Positions 39,660-46,717 of a DNA stretch of 47,166 nt are shown here, piece after piece. The translations under genes were made by a program, and so were the position numbers. Below the pieces are notes generated by a model that was not told the DNA's origin, searched no databases, and saw only the letters and a program-made list of their open reading frames with translations. The stretch is from IMG/VR virus record IMGVR_UViG_3300009098_000002, positions 1-47,166 of that record; one strand, given 5' to 3'. The number at the start of each line of letters is the position of its first letter. Position 1 is the first letter of the stretch. This DNA is from a virus.

Positions 39660-39688
39660 TTGACTCTTATACACGTGGCGTGTATTTT
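39660..39688 (+). promoter_or_regulatory. Plus-strand promoter candidate with 17-bp palindrome
   Basis: TTGACT (39660-39665), a 17-base spacer, TATTTT (39683-39688). ATACACG-TGG-CGTGTAT (39669-39685) fills the spacer, an inverted repeat with 7-bp arms. Its target is unclear: a plus-strand gene begins only at 40183. Confidence 0.5.
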
Positions 39689-39825
39689 CACAACGTGAAT
39701 CCAACTTCACAACCCGGAAATGAATCAACAGCTTGGGCCATGCTGTGGCCTATAAGCTATAGCTATGTTAATTATCTCAATCGTAAATACACAAACAACA
39801 ATGAAAATGCGGCTATTAACACTTG
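39689..39825. other. AT-rich intergenic patch with short palindrome
   Basis: No supported gene was seen. It includes AGCTATAGCT (39755-39764), a perfect palindrome, in an AT-rich setting. It may carry further regulator sites or a terminator for the 39826-40083 gene. Confidence 0.4.
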
Positions 39826-40083
39826 TCAGGCGGATTTCTTAACGTCTGATAAAAACTCCACCTTGTGCGGTGCGGCCTGCACGGCATCTCCTCGCAGAAT
39901 CTTGGATCGGTTCTCGCGGAACCACTGTGTCACCATTCCTGCCGCCATCTGTTCAATCCATGAATCAATATCGCGTTTGGCAATCTTGGAGAGATTCGCT
40001 GCGCGGTTCAGGGCCGAAAGCTCTAAATCTTGCAGCGCGCTGTCTGAAAAATCGAACAGATCCTCAAGCGATGGAAGGCCCAC
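39826..40083 (-). CDS. Small helical protein
   Basis: The product is 85 residues from GTG 40083 with AAAGGGGA upstream. It is helical (LFDFSDSALQDLELSALNRA; KRDIDSWIEQMAAGMVTQWF), with an acidic start and charged end. The charge pattern and lone position in a regulatory patch suggest a DNA- or protein-binding factor. No family is recognised. Confidence 0.5.
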   Translation of the reverse strand: MGLPSLEDLFDFSDSALQDLELSALNRAANLSKIAKRDIDSWIEQMAAGMVTQWFRENRSKILRGDAVQAAPHKVEFLSDVKKSA

Positions 40084-40182
40084 GGGTTCCCCTTTCCGCA
40101 GACGGTTTACCAGCCAACCACTCGGTTACCGGGAGCTTTACACAGATCGCCACATAACGTCAAAGGTACCTGTGGAAAACGT

Positions 40183-40428
40183 ATGCTGATCTTTACCGGA
40201 AAACGGCTGGCACGTCTGCGCATTAACGTGGACCCCGAAATGATCGAGGCCATTACTCGTCGCGCTATACGAAATGACCGGCCCATCAGCATGGAGATTG
40301 AGCACCTTTTGGAAGTCGGATTGTGCAATGACACGGACGATGATGTCTACGGCCAGTTCAGGCTTTATGCGCCCATCATGGCCCTTCCGCGTCCAGTGAA
40401 ACCCGTTCGGAAAGAGCGCATCGCTTGA
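40183..40428 (+). CDS. RHH-type regulator
   Basis: This is an 81-residue protein. LRINVDPEMIEAITRRAIRN then DRPISMEIEHLLEVG has the strand-helix-helix order of ribbon-helix-helix (Arc/MetJ-like) proteins. The tail is Pro/Arg-rich. It heads a plus-strand run leading to the ERF operon. It may control one of the operator sites in this patch. Confidence 0.7.
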   Translation: MLIFTGKRLARLRINVDPEMIEAITRRAIRNDRPISMEIEHLLEVGLCNDTDDDVYGQFRLYAPIMALPRPVKPVRKERIA

Positions 40429-40679
40429 TAAAAATCACCATTGAACGTCACGGCAAGCGCCAATATAGAGAAACGGTGAACTACGTCATCAGCAAGACGC
40501 CGACCGATAAAACAAGGCCGTCTGACTATGGCTCCAGGCAGGAAATTGTATTCGATGAGAAGTACGAGCCGCGTGAAGTAACGAAATGGGCCGATACCAA
40601 AGATACGCTTCTAGAGCAAGAGATCACTGATTCTGATTTCGATCTTAAGGCCGTCATCAAGGCCATAAACGGGCTCTAG
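40425..40679 (+). CDS. Small hypothetical protein
   Basis: The product is 84 residues from TTG 40425 (TTGA overlap with the RHH stop). A beta-rich, charged start (IKITIERHGKRQYRETVNYV) is followed by a helix near the end (DLKAVIKAINGL). No known motif is seen. It is co-translated with the RHH protein, so it may be a partner of it. Confidence 0.6.
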   Translation: MIKITIERHGKRQYRETVNYVISKTPTDKTRPSDYGSRQEIVFDEKYEPREVTKWADTKDTLLEQEITDSDFDLKAVIKAINGL

Positions 40680-40719
40680 AAGGGCGGGTCGCTTGAATCT
40701 GTTATCGGAGGCCACGACC

Positions 40720-40944
40720 GTGATTGACCAGATGAACAACCTAAAGCCTCGGCTGACGCCTGAGGACATCATCCGCCGCTCAGATGAAGGGCAAAAGAAC
40801 TTCATCGAAACGGCAATGGCTGCCTTTCGCGTGCGTGAGGCTCGCGAAGACCGCAAACGCTTGTGGGCCGGAACGGGGTTAGCTCTCGCCATTACCGCGA
40901 TCTCTGCTTTGGCTATCTACTTCATTCTGCATGGGAGCCTGTGA
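40720..40944 (+). CDS. Small membrane-anchored protein
   Basis: The product is 74 residues from GTG 40720, chosen for its GGAGG site eight bases upstream. TTG 40693 would add nine residues. A helical cytosolic part (RLTPEDIIRRSDEGQKNFIE) is followed by a C-terminal membrane segment (GTGLALAITAISALAIYFIL). Tail-anchored topology is likely. The function is unknown. Confidence 0.6.
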   Translation: MIDQMNNLKPRLTPEDIIRRSDEGQKNFIETAMAAFRVREAREDRKRLWAGTGLALAITAISALAIYFILHGSL

Positions 40945-41153
40945 TGGACCCGAAGAAACAAGCCGCTTTGGAAGTCATCCTGGCTGCGCTGTCCGTGCGT
41001 CAGGAAGACAGAGTAGGCGAATTTCCCGATGCGTTGCACGCCGACGTCATCGACGCCGCCATTCGCAGCGTGACGCCGAAGCCGCCTGAGATGAATTGGC
41101 TTTCCTATGCCGAGATCATCTGCCACGGGCCATTGAAGCGGAGGGCATCATGA
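40944..41153 (+). CDS. Small helical protein
   Basis: The product is 69 residues from ATG 40944 (TGATG overlap with the previous stop). It is mostly helical (KQAALEVILAALSVRQEDRV), with a Trp/Leu-rich end (EMNWLSYAEIICHGPLKRRA). It is coupled to both neighbours. No family is recognised. Confidence 0.55.
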   Translation: MDPKKQAALEVILAALSVRQEDRVGEFPDALHADVIDAAIRSVTPKPPEMNWLSYAEIICHGPLKRRAS

Positions 41154-41374
41154 CTCCCGACGAACAGATGGAACAGCGCGCCAACTATTACAAGATCATC
41201 GCGGGCGAAGACGCCATCTTGCGCGAGGCCGGATACATCGCTTGGGAAGAATTTGGGCGCGAGTTCTACGAGCTGGGCCAGCAGGATGCCGAGCGCATCT
41301 GGGCCAAGGCGGAAATTGCCTACGCGAACTACCTAGCCGACATAGCCGAACAAGAGAGGGAAAACTGTGAGTGA
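41150..41374 (+). CDS. Small acidic helical protein
   Basis: The product is 74 residues from ATG 41150 (ATGA overlap). It is rich in Glu, Gln and aromatics (QMEQRANYYKIIAGEDAILR; EEFGREFYELGQQDAERIWA). Eight bases overlap the ERF gene. It may act with the recombinase, but nothing proves it. Confidence 0.6.
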   Translation: MTPDEQMEQRANYYKIIAGEDAILREAGYIAWEEFGREFYELGQQDAERIWAKAEIAYANYLADIAEQERENCE

Positions 41375-42200
41375 CGCGCAACAGGCGCTTGAAGCGAAGC
41401 CCGAAACGACCAAGAAGAATCTTGCCCAGAAGATTCTGGAAATTCAAAACGCGGTTGGCGTGGTCAAGAAATTGGGGAAGTTCGACTCCGCAATGGGCGG
41501 AGGGAATTATCTGCGGATCGAAGATGCGGTTGTAGCTGTCAACAAGCTGATGTGTGCACGCGGCTTGATCTTTACTGGAACGCTTCTCAGTAAGCCGAAC
41601 GCTGAGGATTTTTTCTTGACTCGCGTGCCTCATGAAAAAGGATCAAAGGAAGGTGCGATCAGAAGTGGCTACATGACCAACCTTGTTATGGAATGGACGT
41701 TAGAGGACGCCGAGACAGGCGAAAAACGTTCATGGTGTTTCCCCGGCGATGGGTATGACGGCACAGACAAATCTGTATATAAGGCCATGACTGGCTCTCG
41801 GAAGTACGGAATCACTATCATTTTCAATCTACCAATCGGGAACGATGTTGAGGAGCACGGGACAGTCACATTTGAGGAAGGCAAAGAGAAGCAAAAGAAG
41901 ATTGCTGCAAACAAAGTAGCCGAGGCTGCCGCGCGTGGCGTGCCTTCAGCTCTCGATGCAATGTCCCAAGTCGAACCGGAAAAGAAAATCATCATCACGC
42001 GGCCTGAGGAGTTTAACGGGCATTACATCATTGCATCTGGATATATCGCAGTGCCGCAACTCGATACATTCTTTGCTGATACTGGCTGCAAGCGCCTTGA
42101 CTCCAAGAAAACCGGCAAGACCGGCTGGAAAGTTCCGGCAGACTACGAAAAGAGCCTGCTAGGGATGTGTGAGCGACTGAATATCGAAGTGGAAGGCTGA
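41367..42200 (+). CDS. erf: ERF-family ssDNA annealing protein
   Basis: This is a 277-residue protein from GTG 41367. It pairs complementary ssDNA in phage recombination. Family features: NLAQKILEIQNAVG, then MGGGNYLRIEDAVVAVNKLM, RSGYMTNLVMEWTLEDAETG, and the late KSVYKAMTGSRKYGITIIFN with LPIGND. The last is the ERF signature of Ala/Tyr-rich helix then acidic end. The C-terminal part (about 215-277) is separate, perhaps for DNA or partner binding. With RusA and HNH enzymes it fits recombination-led replication. Confidence 0.85.
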   Translation: MSDAQQALEAKPETTKKNLAQKILEIQNAVGVVKKLGKFDSAMGGGNYLRIEDAVVAVNKLMCARGLIFTGTLLSKPNAEDFFLTRVPHEKGSKEGAIRSGYMTNLVMEWTLEDAETGEKRSWCFPGDGYDGTDKSVYKAMTGSRKYGITIIFNLPIGNDVEEHGTVTFEEGKEKQKKIAANKVAEAAARGVPSALDAMSQVEPEKKIIITRPEEFNGHYIIASGYIAVPQLDTFFADTGCKRLDSKKTGKTGWKVPADYEKSLLGMCERLNIEVEG

Positions 42201-42292
42201 CTTTCGGGAACGGCGGCGCGATAGGCACGATCCAAATCAAGCCGCTATGAGGTTACGCTGCCGTCGGTCAGCTCCCGATACGGACCAAATTC

Positions 42293-42616
42293 ATGAGCCG
42301 AAAACGCCACAACGTAGACAGTGAAGCGACTGCGGGCGCTAAATTTTTCGATAAAAGGTCATACGTCACGCACACCGGCAAGGAGTTCCGTTTCGGTGCG
42401 GACAAGACAGTGCTTCGTCTGGAATGTTTTTACCGCGATCAGCACACCTGCACATCATGCGGAAAGTGGCATTACCAATGTGATTTGGATATGCACCACA
42501 TTCTGCCGCTTGGGAAGGGCGGCGATGACAAGCTCTCGAACGTCACGACCCTTTGCAAGTGGGGCGATTGCCATAAAAAGCTGCATGTTCGCCCGCGGTT
42601 CGGAGTAGCCGTATGA
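42293..42616 (+). CDS. HNH endonuclease
   Basis: This is a 107-residue protein. CTSCGKWHYQCDLDMHHILP then LGKGGDDKLSNVTTLCKWGD and CHKKLH shows the full HNH core with its two Cys pairs around a zinc and the catalytic His of DMHH. It may nick DNA during packaging or act as a homing-type nuclease. A 92-base gap separates it from ERF. Confidence 0.9.
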   Translation: MSRKRHNVDSEATAGAKFFDKRSYVTHTGKEFRFGADKTVLRLECFYRDQHTCTSCGKWHYQCDLDMHHILPLGKGGDDKLSNVTTLCKWGDCHKKLHVRPRFGVAV

Positions 42617-42855
42617 GCGAAAACGGAGAAGCTGGCCTGGCTTGTCCTAAATGTAGCGGCGCCACGATTGTTATTGATTCCAGGCCAAGTGAGAGCAAAG
42701 CAGCTGTTCGCAGACGACGTCAATGCTCGAACGGGAGATGCAGAAAGAGATTTACAACATACGAAATACATCAGCGCCTATTTTCGGAAATCGAATGGGC
42801 CAACAGCTTTCGGGTACAACTTGCAAAACTATTGCGATATGCAGGGAAAGAATAG
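42613..42855 (+). CDS. NrdR-like zinc-ribbon protein
   Basis: The product is 80 residues, overlapping the HNH gene as ATGA. CPKCSGATIVIDSRPSESKA then RRRRQCSNGRCRKRFTTYE is the zinc-ribbon domain of NrdR, down to the RFTTYE. The ATP-cone domain that follows in NrdR is absent. NrdR represses ribonucleotide-reductase genes. A stand-alone ribbon could bind the same NrdR boxes or act locally. Confidence 0.85.
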   Translation: MSENGEAGLACPKCSGATIVIDSRPSESKAAVRRRRQCSNGRCRKRFTTYEIHQRLFSEIEWANSFRVQLAKLLRYAGKE

Positions 42856-42858
42856 GCT

Positions 42859-43014
42859 TTGAGAACCGCCAAGCAGATCCGCGAAGCCTACTGGCAGCGC
42901 AAGATAGCGGACAGCATTTTGCGGCGGGACGCACGCGTTGGATGGTGGTGGGCGCGGCGGGAAGAATTGATGCGCTGTGCGGCTTGGAAGATTTGGCCGA
43001 AAAAGTTGAAATAG
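42859..43014 (+). CDS. Small basic Trp-rich protein
   Basis: The product is 51 residues from TTG 42859. RTAKQIREAYWQRKIADSIL then RRDARVGWWWARREELMRCA is strongly basic with three Trp in a row. It has the look of a small DNA-binding peptide. It sits between the zinc ribbon and the replication protein. It has no named family, and its start is weak. Confidence 0.5.
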   Translation: MRTAKQIREAYWQRKIADSILRRDARVGWWWARREELMRCAAWKIWPKKLK

Positions 43015-43022
43015 GGGGCCGT

Positions 43023-43583
43023 TTGCAGGGATTTGTCAAGCTTAGGCGCGGCATTCTGGAGCACCTTCCAGACCGCATTACTGCCGATGAGTGCCTCTGT
43101 TACACGTTAATCATACTAATGGCCGATCACCGCTCGGGTGCGTGGCGCGGGTGCGCTCAGGCAATGGCAAGGAAGACCGGATGGTCTGTTCGCCAGTGCC
43201 AAGTGGTCCTGAAGTCACTCCGGCAAAAGGGCTACATCACCGGACAGCCCACCACTGGCCGCGGTCAGTACCTTATCCGGGTCGTTAAGTATTTCCACAA
43301 GGCGCATGGGGATGCGCTTTATACCCCAGAAGGCGCACCGGGATGCGCTTTAAGGCCTCAGAAGGCGCATGGGGATGCGACGTATCAAGAAGTACTACAA
43401 GAAGAACTACACAAGAAAAAACCCGCGCAACCCCGGCGCGGCCACTCCCCAGAGCTAATTCGTCAGATCGAAGCAAAGCAAAGGCGCCTAGAAAAAGAAG
43501 CGGATGCGTGGCGGGAGGGCCAGGTAGGACGGAACTGGATGAGCGACCAACTCGAAGAATGGCGAAAGGCTAAAGCCCTATGA
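43023..43583 (+). CDS. Winged-helix replication protein
   Basis: The product is 186 residues from TTG 43023 (GGGGG five bases upstream). The start GFVKLRRGILEHLPDRITAD and following ADHRSGAWRGCAQAMARKTG then WSVRQCQVVLKSLRQKGYIT make a winged-helix domain like the N-terminus of DnaD-type phage replication proteins. The C-terminus is a charged helix (EAKQRRLEKEADAWREGQVG). Three iteron-like dyads lie inside its coding region, which suggests it binds its own gene as origin. Confidence 0.75.
   Translation: MQGFVKLRRGILEHLPDRITADECLCYTLIILMADHRSGAWRGCAQAMARKTGWSVRQCQVVLKSLRQKGYITGQPTTGRGQYLIRVVKYFHKAHGDALYTPEGAPGCALRPQKAHGDATYQEVLQEELHKKKPAQPRRGHSPELIRQIEAKQRRLEKEADAWREGQVGRNWMSDQLEEWRKAKAL
43299..43384 (+). 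repeat. Iteron-like dyads in the replication gene
   Basis: Three near-identical 23-base units (AAGGCGCATGGGGATGCGC and flank) start at 43299, 43330 and 43362, spaced 31-32 bases, about three helical turns. Each holds a GCGCAT-4-ATGCGC dyad, perfect in the first and one mismatch in the others. The 31-base step puts the middle copy in another reading frame, so the sequence is kept as DNA, not as protein. Confidence 0.8.
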
Positions 43584-44095
43584 CCACAAAAACTGAGTAT
43601 CGGGAGTACATCGCGTCCGAACCGTGGCAGAAGCGTAGGAAGGAGTTCTTACTGGCCTATCCGCGTTGCAACCGCTGTGACATTCCAAGGTGGCTAGCAG
43701 TGGTCGCCTACGATCAAGACCTGCACGTTCACCATAGAAATTATGCTCGCGTCGGCCAAGAGATAGATGATGATTTAGAACCCCTCTGCAAGAGATGCCA
43801 TGAGCTAGAGACGTTCGGCCATTCTTACTTGCACGTTCCGAGAAGCGAGCCTTGCTGCATTTGTCTGCAAGAATTTTCATGGGTTAGGGTCGATGGCGAA
43901 GCCATGCATCAACCCGGCTTATGTTCCGAGTGCTCGATGATTTTAGCTATGTGTATCGGCAACTTCGATGGCGGCCGGATGAGTTTATCAAGTCTTTCTC
44001 CCGTCGGTGATCCGATTGAGAGTATCCGGCGAGAATTAGACCGTGTTGAGAGACGTATGGAAGAAAACAGAAAAAGGCTTGAGGCGAAGCAGTAG
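43580..44095 (+). CDS. Second HNH-type endonuclease
   Basis: This is a 171-residue protein (ATGA overlap with the replication gene). It contains CNRCDIPRWLAVVAYDQDLH then VHHRNYARVGQEIDDDLEPL and CKRCHELE, the HNH layout with two Cys pairs. A second Cys-rich patch (CCICLQEFSWVRV; CSECSM) follows, and the C-terminus is a coiled coil (RRELDRVERRMEENRKRLEA). It may be a nicking or homing enzyme near the putative origin. Confidence 0.85.
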   Translation: MTTKTEYREYIASEPWQKRRKEFLLAYPRCNRCDIPRWLAVVAYDQDLHVHHRNYARVGQEIDDDLEPLCKRCHELETFGHSYLHVPRSEPCCICLQEFSWVRVDGEAMHQPGLCSECSMILAMCIGNFDGGRMSLSSLSPVGDPIESIRRELDRVERRMEENRKRLEAKQ

Positions 44096-44286
44096 TGATT
44101 AGCGAAGTCCAGCTCATGGCTCGCCTAAAGGCGCAAATAGAACTTGGCAGGGACCGCTTGTCCGTGAACATGGATCAGGCGATGCAGGTTGCGAGATTGC
44201 TGGCTCCGCACATCCGGGACATCATCCGGGACGGGATTGCCGATGCGAAGCGGGAATGGACGGAACGGCTGGAGCGGCAGCGATGA
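44095..44286 (+). CDS. Small helical protein
   Basis: The product is 63 residues from GTG 44095 (TAGTG overlap). It is almost all helix (VQLMARLKAQIELGRDRLSV; HIRDIIRDGIADAKREWTER). It is linked to the methyltransferase by ATGA. The function is unknown. Confidence 0.65.
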   Translation: MISEVQLMARLKAQIELGRDRLSVNMDQAMQVARLLAPHIRDIIRDGIADAKREWTERLERQR

Positions 44287-44747
44287 GGATGCTTGATTTG
44301 TTCTGCGGCCGTTGGGGCTGGTCGAAGGCGTTTGCTGCCCGTGGGTGGGCTTGCACTGGGGTCGATTTGGTTAATCCTCCCGAGGTTCCTGTGGGCTGCA
44401 ACTTTTGGAAACGCGATGTTCTTGAATTTGTGGTGAATCAAATCAGGATGTGGGACTTCGATTTCATCTGCGCCTCATCTCCCTGCGAGCAGTTCAGCGT
44501 CCACGGAATGAAGCACTTCCATCCGAATCCGCCGTACCCGGAACTGGGAATCAAGCTATTCGAGCACACAAGGCGCATCTGCGAGGAATCAGGTGTTCCG
44601 TATGTCATGGAGAACGTACGGGCAGCGCAGCAGTTTGTAGGCAATGCGGTGCATCACTGCGGGCCGTTTTATCTGTGGGGTACGGGAGTGCCGCCATTGA
44701 TGCCGCGAGGAATCGCAAAGGGAATTGAGCGCCGTTTCCGAGCGTGA
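44283..44747 (+). CDS. Short C5-type DNA methyltransferase
   Basis: This is a 154-residue protein from ATG 44283. Motif I is LDLFCGRWGWSKAF, then TGVDL. Motif IV is SSPCEQFS, with Cys 68 the catalytic residue (the usual form is PPC). Motif VI is VMENVR. The target-recognition part of C5 enzymes (motif IX and beyond) is missing, so the protein is short. This fits a known class of small phage enzymes. It may mark phage DNA against restriction. Confidence 0.8.
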   Translation: MRMLDLFCGRWGWSKAFAARGWACTGVDLVNPPEVPVGCNFWKRDVLEFVVNQIRMWDFDFICASSPCEQFSVHGMKHFHPNPPYPELGIKLFEHTRRICEESGVPYVMENVRAAQQFVGNAVHHCGPFYLWGTGVPPLMPRGIAKGIERRFRA

Positions 44748-44823
44748 TCTTGGTTTTTAAGAACTAACGCAGCGAAGGCAAGGACCGCCGTTAGATGGCG
44801 GGTGTTCAAAGCGAAAGGCACGG

Positions 44824-45042
44824 ATGATGACAGGCTCAAGACCCAGGCCCCAGAAGCGGGAATCGGAAGCCAGCACGCGCAAGCGTAAACCAAGATTCTA
44901 CTATGCTGTTCTGTGGCTGAATGTTCGGGATCAGCGCCGAGTCCGTTGGTTTGAGGACTATAACAGGGCGCTTAATTTCAGGGCGCTATTTCCCTACGAG
45001 CGAAGCGCGATGTTCAAAACAACGGGGATAATCGGGCTGTGA
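44824..45042 (+). CDS. Small basic protein, paralogue A
   Basis: This is a 72-residue protein. KRKPRFYYAVLWLNVRDQRR then VRWFEDYNRALNFRALFPYE and RSAMFKTTGIIGL match the protein at 46209-46376 almost residue for residue. The N-terminus is Arg/Lys-rich. It may bind nucleic acid. The gene overlaps the RusA start (GTGA), so the pair is coupled. Confidence 0.7.
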   Translation: MMTGSRPRPQKRESEASTRKRKPRFYYAVLWLNVRDQRRVRWFEDYNRALNFRALFPYERSAMFKTTGIIGL

Positions 45043-45413
45043 CCGAGTTGACTATCACCGTGCCGGGAACGCCTGTATCGGTGAACCATTACGTGAAACA
45101 TGCTCGCAACGGGAGACACTATGTCGTCAAAGAAGCTAAAGCCTTCAAAAGTAGCGTGGGGCTATTGCTGGCAGGTCGGTCAATCACTGCTAGTGAATAT
45201 AGTCTTGAAGTCTGGATTTTCCTCGGTCACGGGCAACGGGGAGATGGTGATAACTTCTGGAAAATCATCGCAGATGCGCTGGTCGAAGCAAAAGCGATTC
45301 ATTCGGATGCAGCCGTTGTCGATTGGGTTCTTCACAAAAGGCGGGACCGCGCCAATCCGAGGACGGAAATAACGATATGGGACGCCAGTAAAGGCATGAA
45401 ACGAGCGACGTAG
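45039..45413 (+). CDS. rusA: RusA-family Holliday junction resolvase
   Basis: This is a 124-residue protein from GTG 45039. It cuts four-way junctions in recombination. The fold opens with ITVPGTPVSVNHYVK. The active-site region is GQRGDGDNFWKIIADAL with Asp 69, Asp 71 and Lys 75, and Asp 90 in AIHSDAAVVDWV. Numbering is within one of E. coli RusA (70, 72, 76, 91). With ERF it fits recombination-led replication and clean-up of branched DNA before packaging. Confidence 0.9.
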   Translation: MTELTITVPGTPVSVNHYVKHARNGRHYVVKEAKAFKSSVGLLLAGRSITASEYSLEVWIFLGHGQRGDGDNFWKIIADALVEAKAIHSDAAVVDWVLHKRRDRANPRTEITIWDASKGMKRAT

Positions 45414-45471
45414 CGGGGTTGCCGATGTCGGATCGACCAAGAAATGAGACTTTGCCACCTAAGAGGGAAAA

Positions 45472-46212
45472 ATGACGAGCGCGAGAGAGTGTCACATCTG
45501 CCGATTCGCTGGTAACGGCCAGGTAATGACATCCGAGAAGGATTGTCCGAACGGCGACCACAATGAGCAGATGTACTCGAAATCCGAAGTAGACGCCCTC
45601 CTGCGCGACGAGCGGGCACGTACCGCGACCAGAGATCATCACATTGACGTGTTACGTCGTGCGGATGCGGCCCTGAAAGCCGACCTAGCGAGAGAGCGGG
45701 CACGCGCCCTCGAAAACAGGGGCATAGAAACTCCATGTTCTCGCTGTGGCGGATTGGGAGTTCGTGCTTATGCCAGTACAGCCACTTGGAGCGGCGGCAT
45801 GGGCGGCAACATGATTACTTCTGACGTTTGCGACCATTGTTGGGGAAGCGGCGATGAACACAGAAAGTGGGTCAACCTTAGAGATAAGCAAGCCGACCTA
45901 GCCAGAGAGCGGGCACGCGCCGACGAGTGCCAATCGCGCATAGATTCACTTATGGTGGATTGTGCGGATCTCCGTTTGGACCTTAGGGCAATGGAGGATC
46001 AGATCGACGAAGTGCGGAAGCTGGCGGTTGAGCAAATGACTCACGATGGAAATTGCCGATGGGTAGTGCTCGGTTCAGACTTCGGACCTTGTAATCGCTG
46101 TTCGGTGCTAGCCATCCTAGACAGGAAGCTGGATGCGGGTGGGAGCGTTGCGGGCGAGGCAGAGCCGCTTTCGGGCGACCCGCCTGCTAACTCAGATCGG
46201 AGTGCACGTTGA
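45472..46212 (+). CDS. Coiled-coil protein with zinc knuckle
   Basis: This is a 246-residue protein. Two Cys patches are seen: CHICRFAGNGQVMTSEKDC at the start, and CSRCGGLG then CDHCWGSG in the middle (DnaJ-type CxxCxGxG). Coiled-coil regions contain the repeated block DLARERAR(A) at two places. The end DPPANSDRSAR resembles that of the junction-spanning gene. The stop overlaps the next start as TTGA. It may be a structural or scaffolding factor for early functions. Confidence 0.7.
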   Translation: MTSARECHICRFAGNGQVMTSEKDCPNGDHNEQMYSKSEVDALLRDERARTATRDHHIDVLRRADAALKADLARERARALENRGIETPCSRCGGLGVRAYASTATWSGGMGGNMITSDVCDHCWGSGDEHRKWVNLRDKQADLARERARADECQSRIDSLMVDCADLRLDLRAMEDQIDEVRKLAVEQMTHDGNCRWVVLGSDFGPCNRCSVLAILDRKLDAGGSVAGEAEPLSGDPPANSDRSAR

Positions 46213-46376
46213 GCAGAAAAAAGACCAAGTTCTATTACGCCGTTCTTTGGATCAATGTGCGGAATCAGCGAAGGGTTCGTTGGTTCGAAGATTACAACAC
46301 CGCCCTTAATTTCAGGGCACTATTTAGGTATGGGCGAAGTGCGATGTTCAAGACCACTGGGATAGTCGGAATTTAG
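46209..46376 (+). CDS. Small basic protein, paralogue B
   Basis: The product is 55 residues from TTG 46209 (TTGA overlap with the previous stop). KFYYAVLWINVRNQRRVRWF then EDYNTALNFRALFRYGRSAM and FKTTGIVGI differ from the 44824 protein at about eight positions. This is a recent duplication. The function is unknown, possibly nucleic acid binding. Confidence 0.7.
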   Translation: MSRKKTKFYYAVLWINVRNQRRVRWFEDYNTALNFRALFRYGRSAMFKTTGIVGI

Positions 46377-46450
46377 TAGGGAGCCGGGTTGCGTGGCAAG
46401 GACTCCGATTCCAGTGAGGCTAAAGACTAGAGGCACAGGAAAGAATCGCA

Positions 46451-46717
46451 ATGAAGCTACCAAAAATGAGACACCCGATGTGCTCGATTGATCGTTGTGA
46501 AACGTGCCTAGCGGACTGCATCGCTCTTACTGACTATCTGTTTGAGCGCACGGGATTGTTGCGCCAGTTCCACGACATGCTTGGAGAATATCGAGCCTTT
46601 CTCGATAAGCAACATATCCCGGCAGAGTCGAAATATGGCTGGCCACTTCCCGCCGTTTTCGACGCGAATAACGTGGAAGCCTTTATTTCGGACATGGTAG
46701 GGGAGGAATCGCAATGA
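46451..46717 (+). CDS. Small Cys-containing protein
   Basis: This is an 88-residue protein. CSIDRCETCLADCIAL suggests a zinc site. A helix (LLRQFHDMLGEYRAFLDKQH) and an acidic end follow. The start (GAATCGCA before ATG) is one of three similar starts in this region. ATGA joins it to the next gene. Confidence 0.65.
   Translation: MKLPKMRHPMCSIDRCETCLADCIALTDYLFERTGLLRQFHDMLGEYRAFLDKQHIPAESKYGWPLPAVFDANNVEAFISDMVGEESQ

Noticed and set aside
43299-43384. CRISPR array reading of the three units
   Set aside because: Three units only, with 8-9 base gaps, internal dyads and coding context; no Cas genes.
45425-45475. Short ORF MSDRPRNETLPPKREK before 45472
   Set aside because: Only 16 residues with no ribosome site; the ATGA overlap with the next gene may be chance.
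46393-46491. 32-residue frame from GTG before and over the start of 46451
   Set aside because: It overlaps a better gene and its start lacks a ribosome site.
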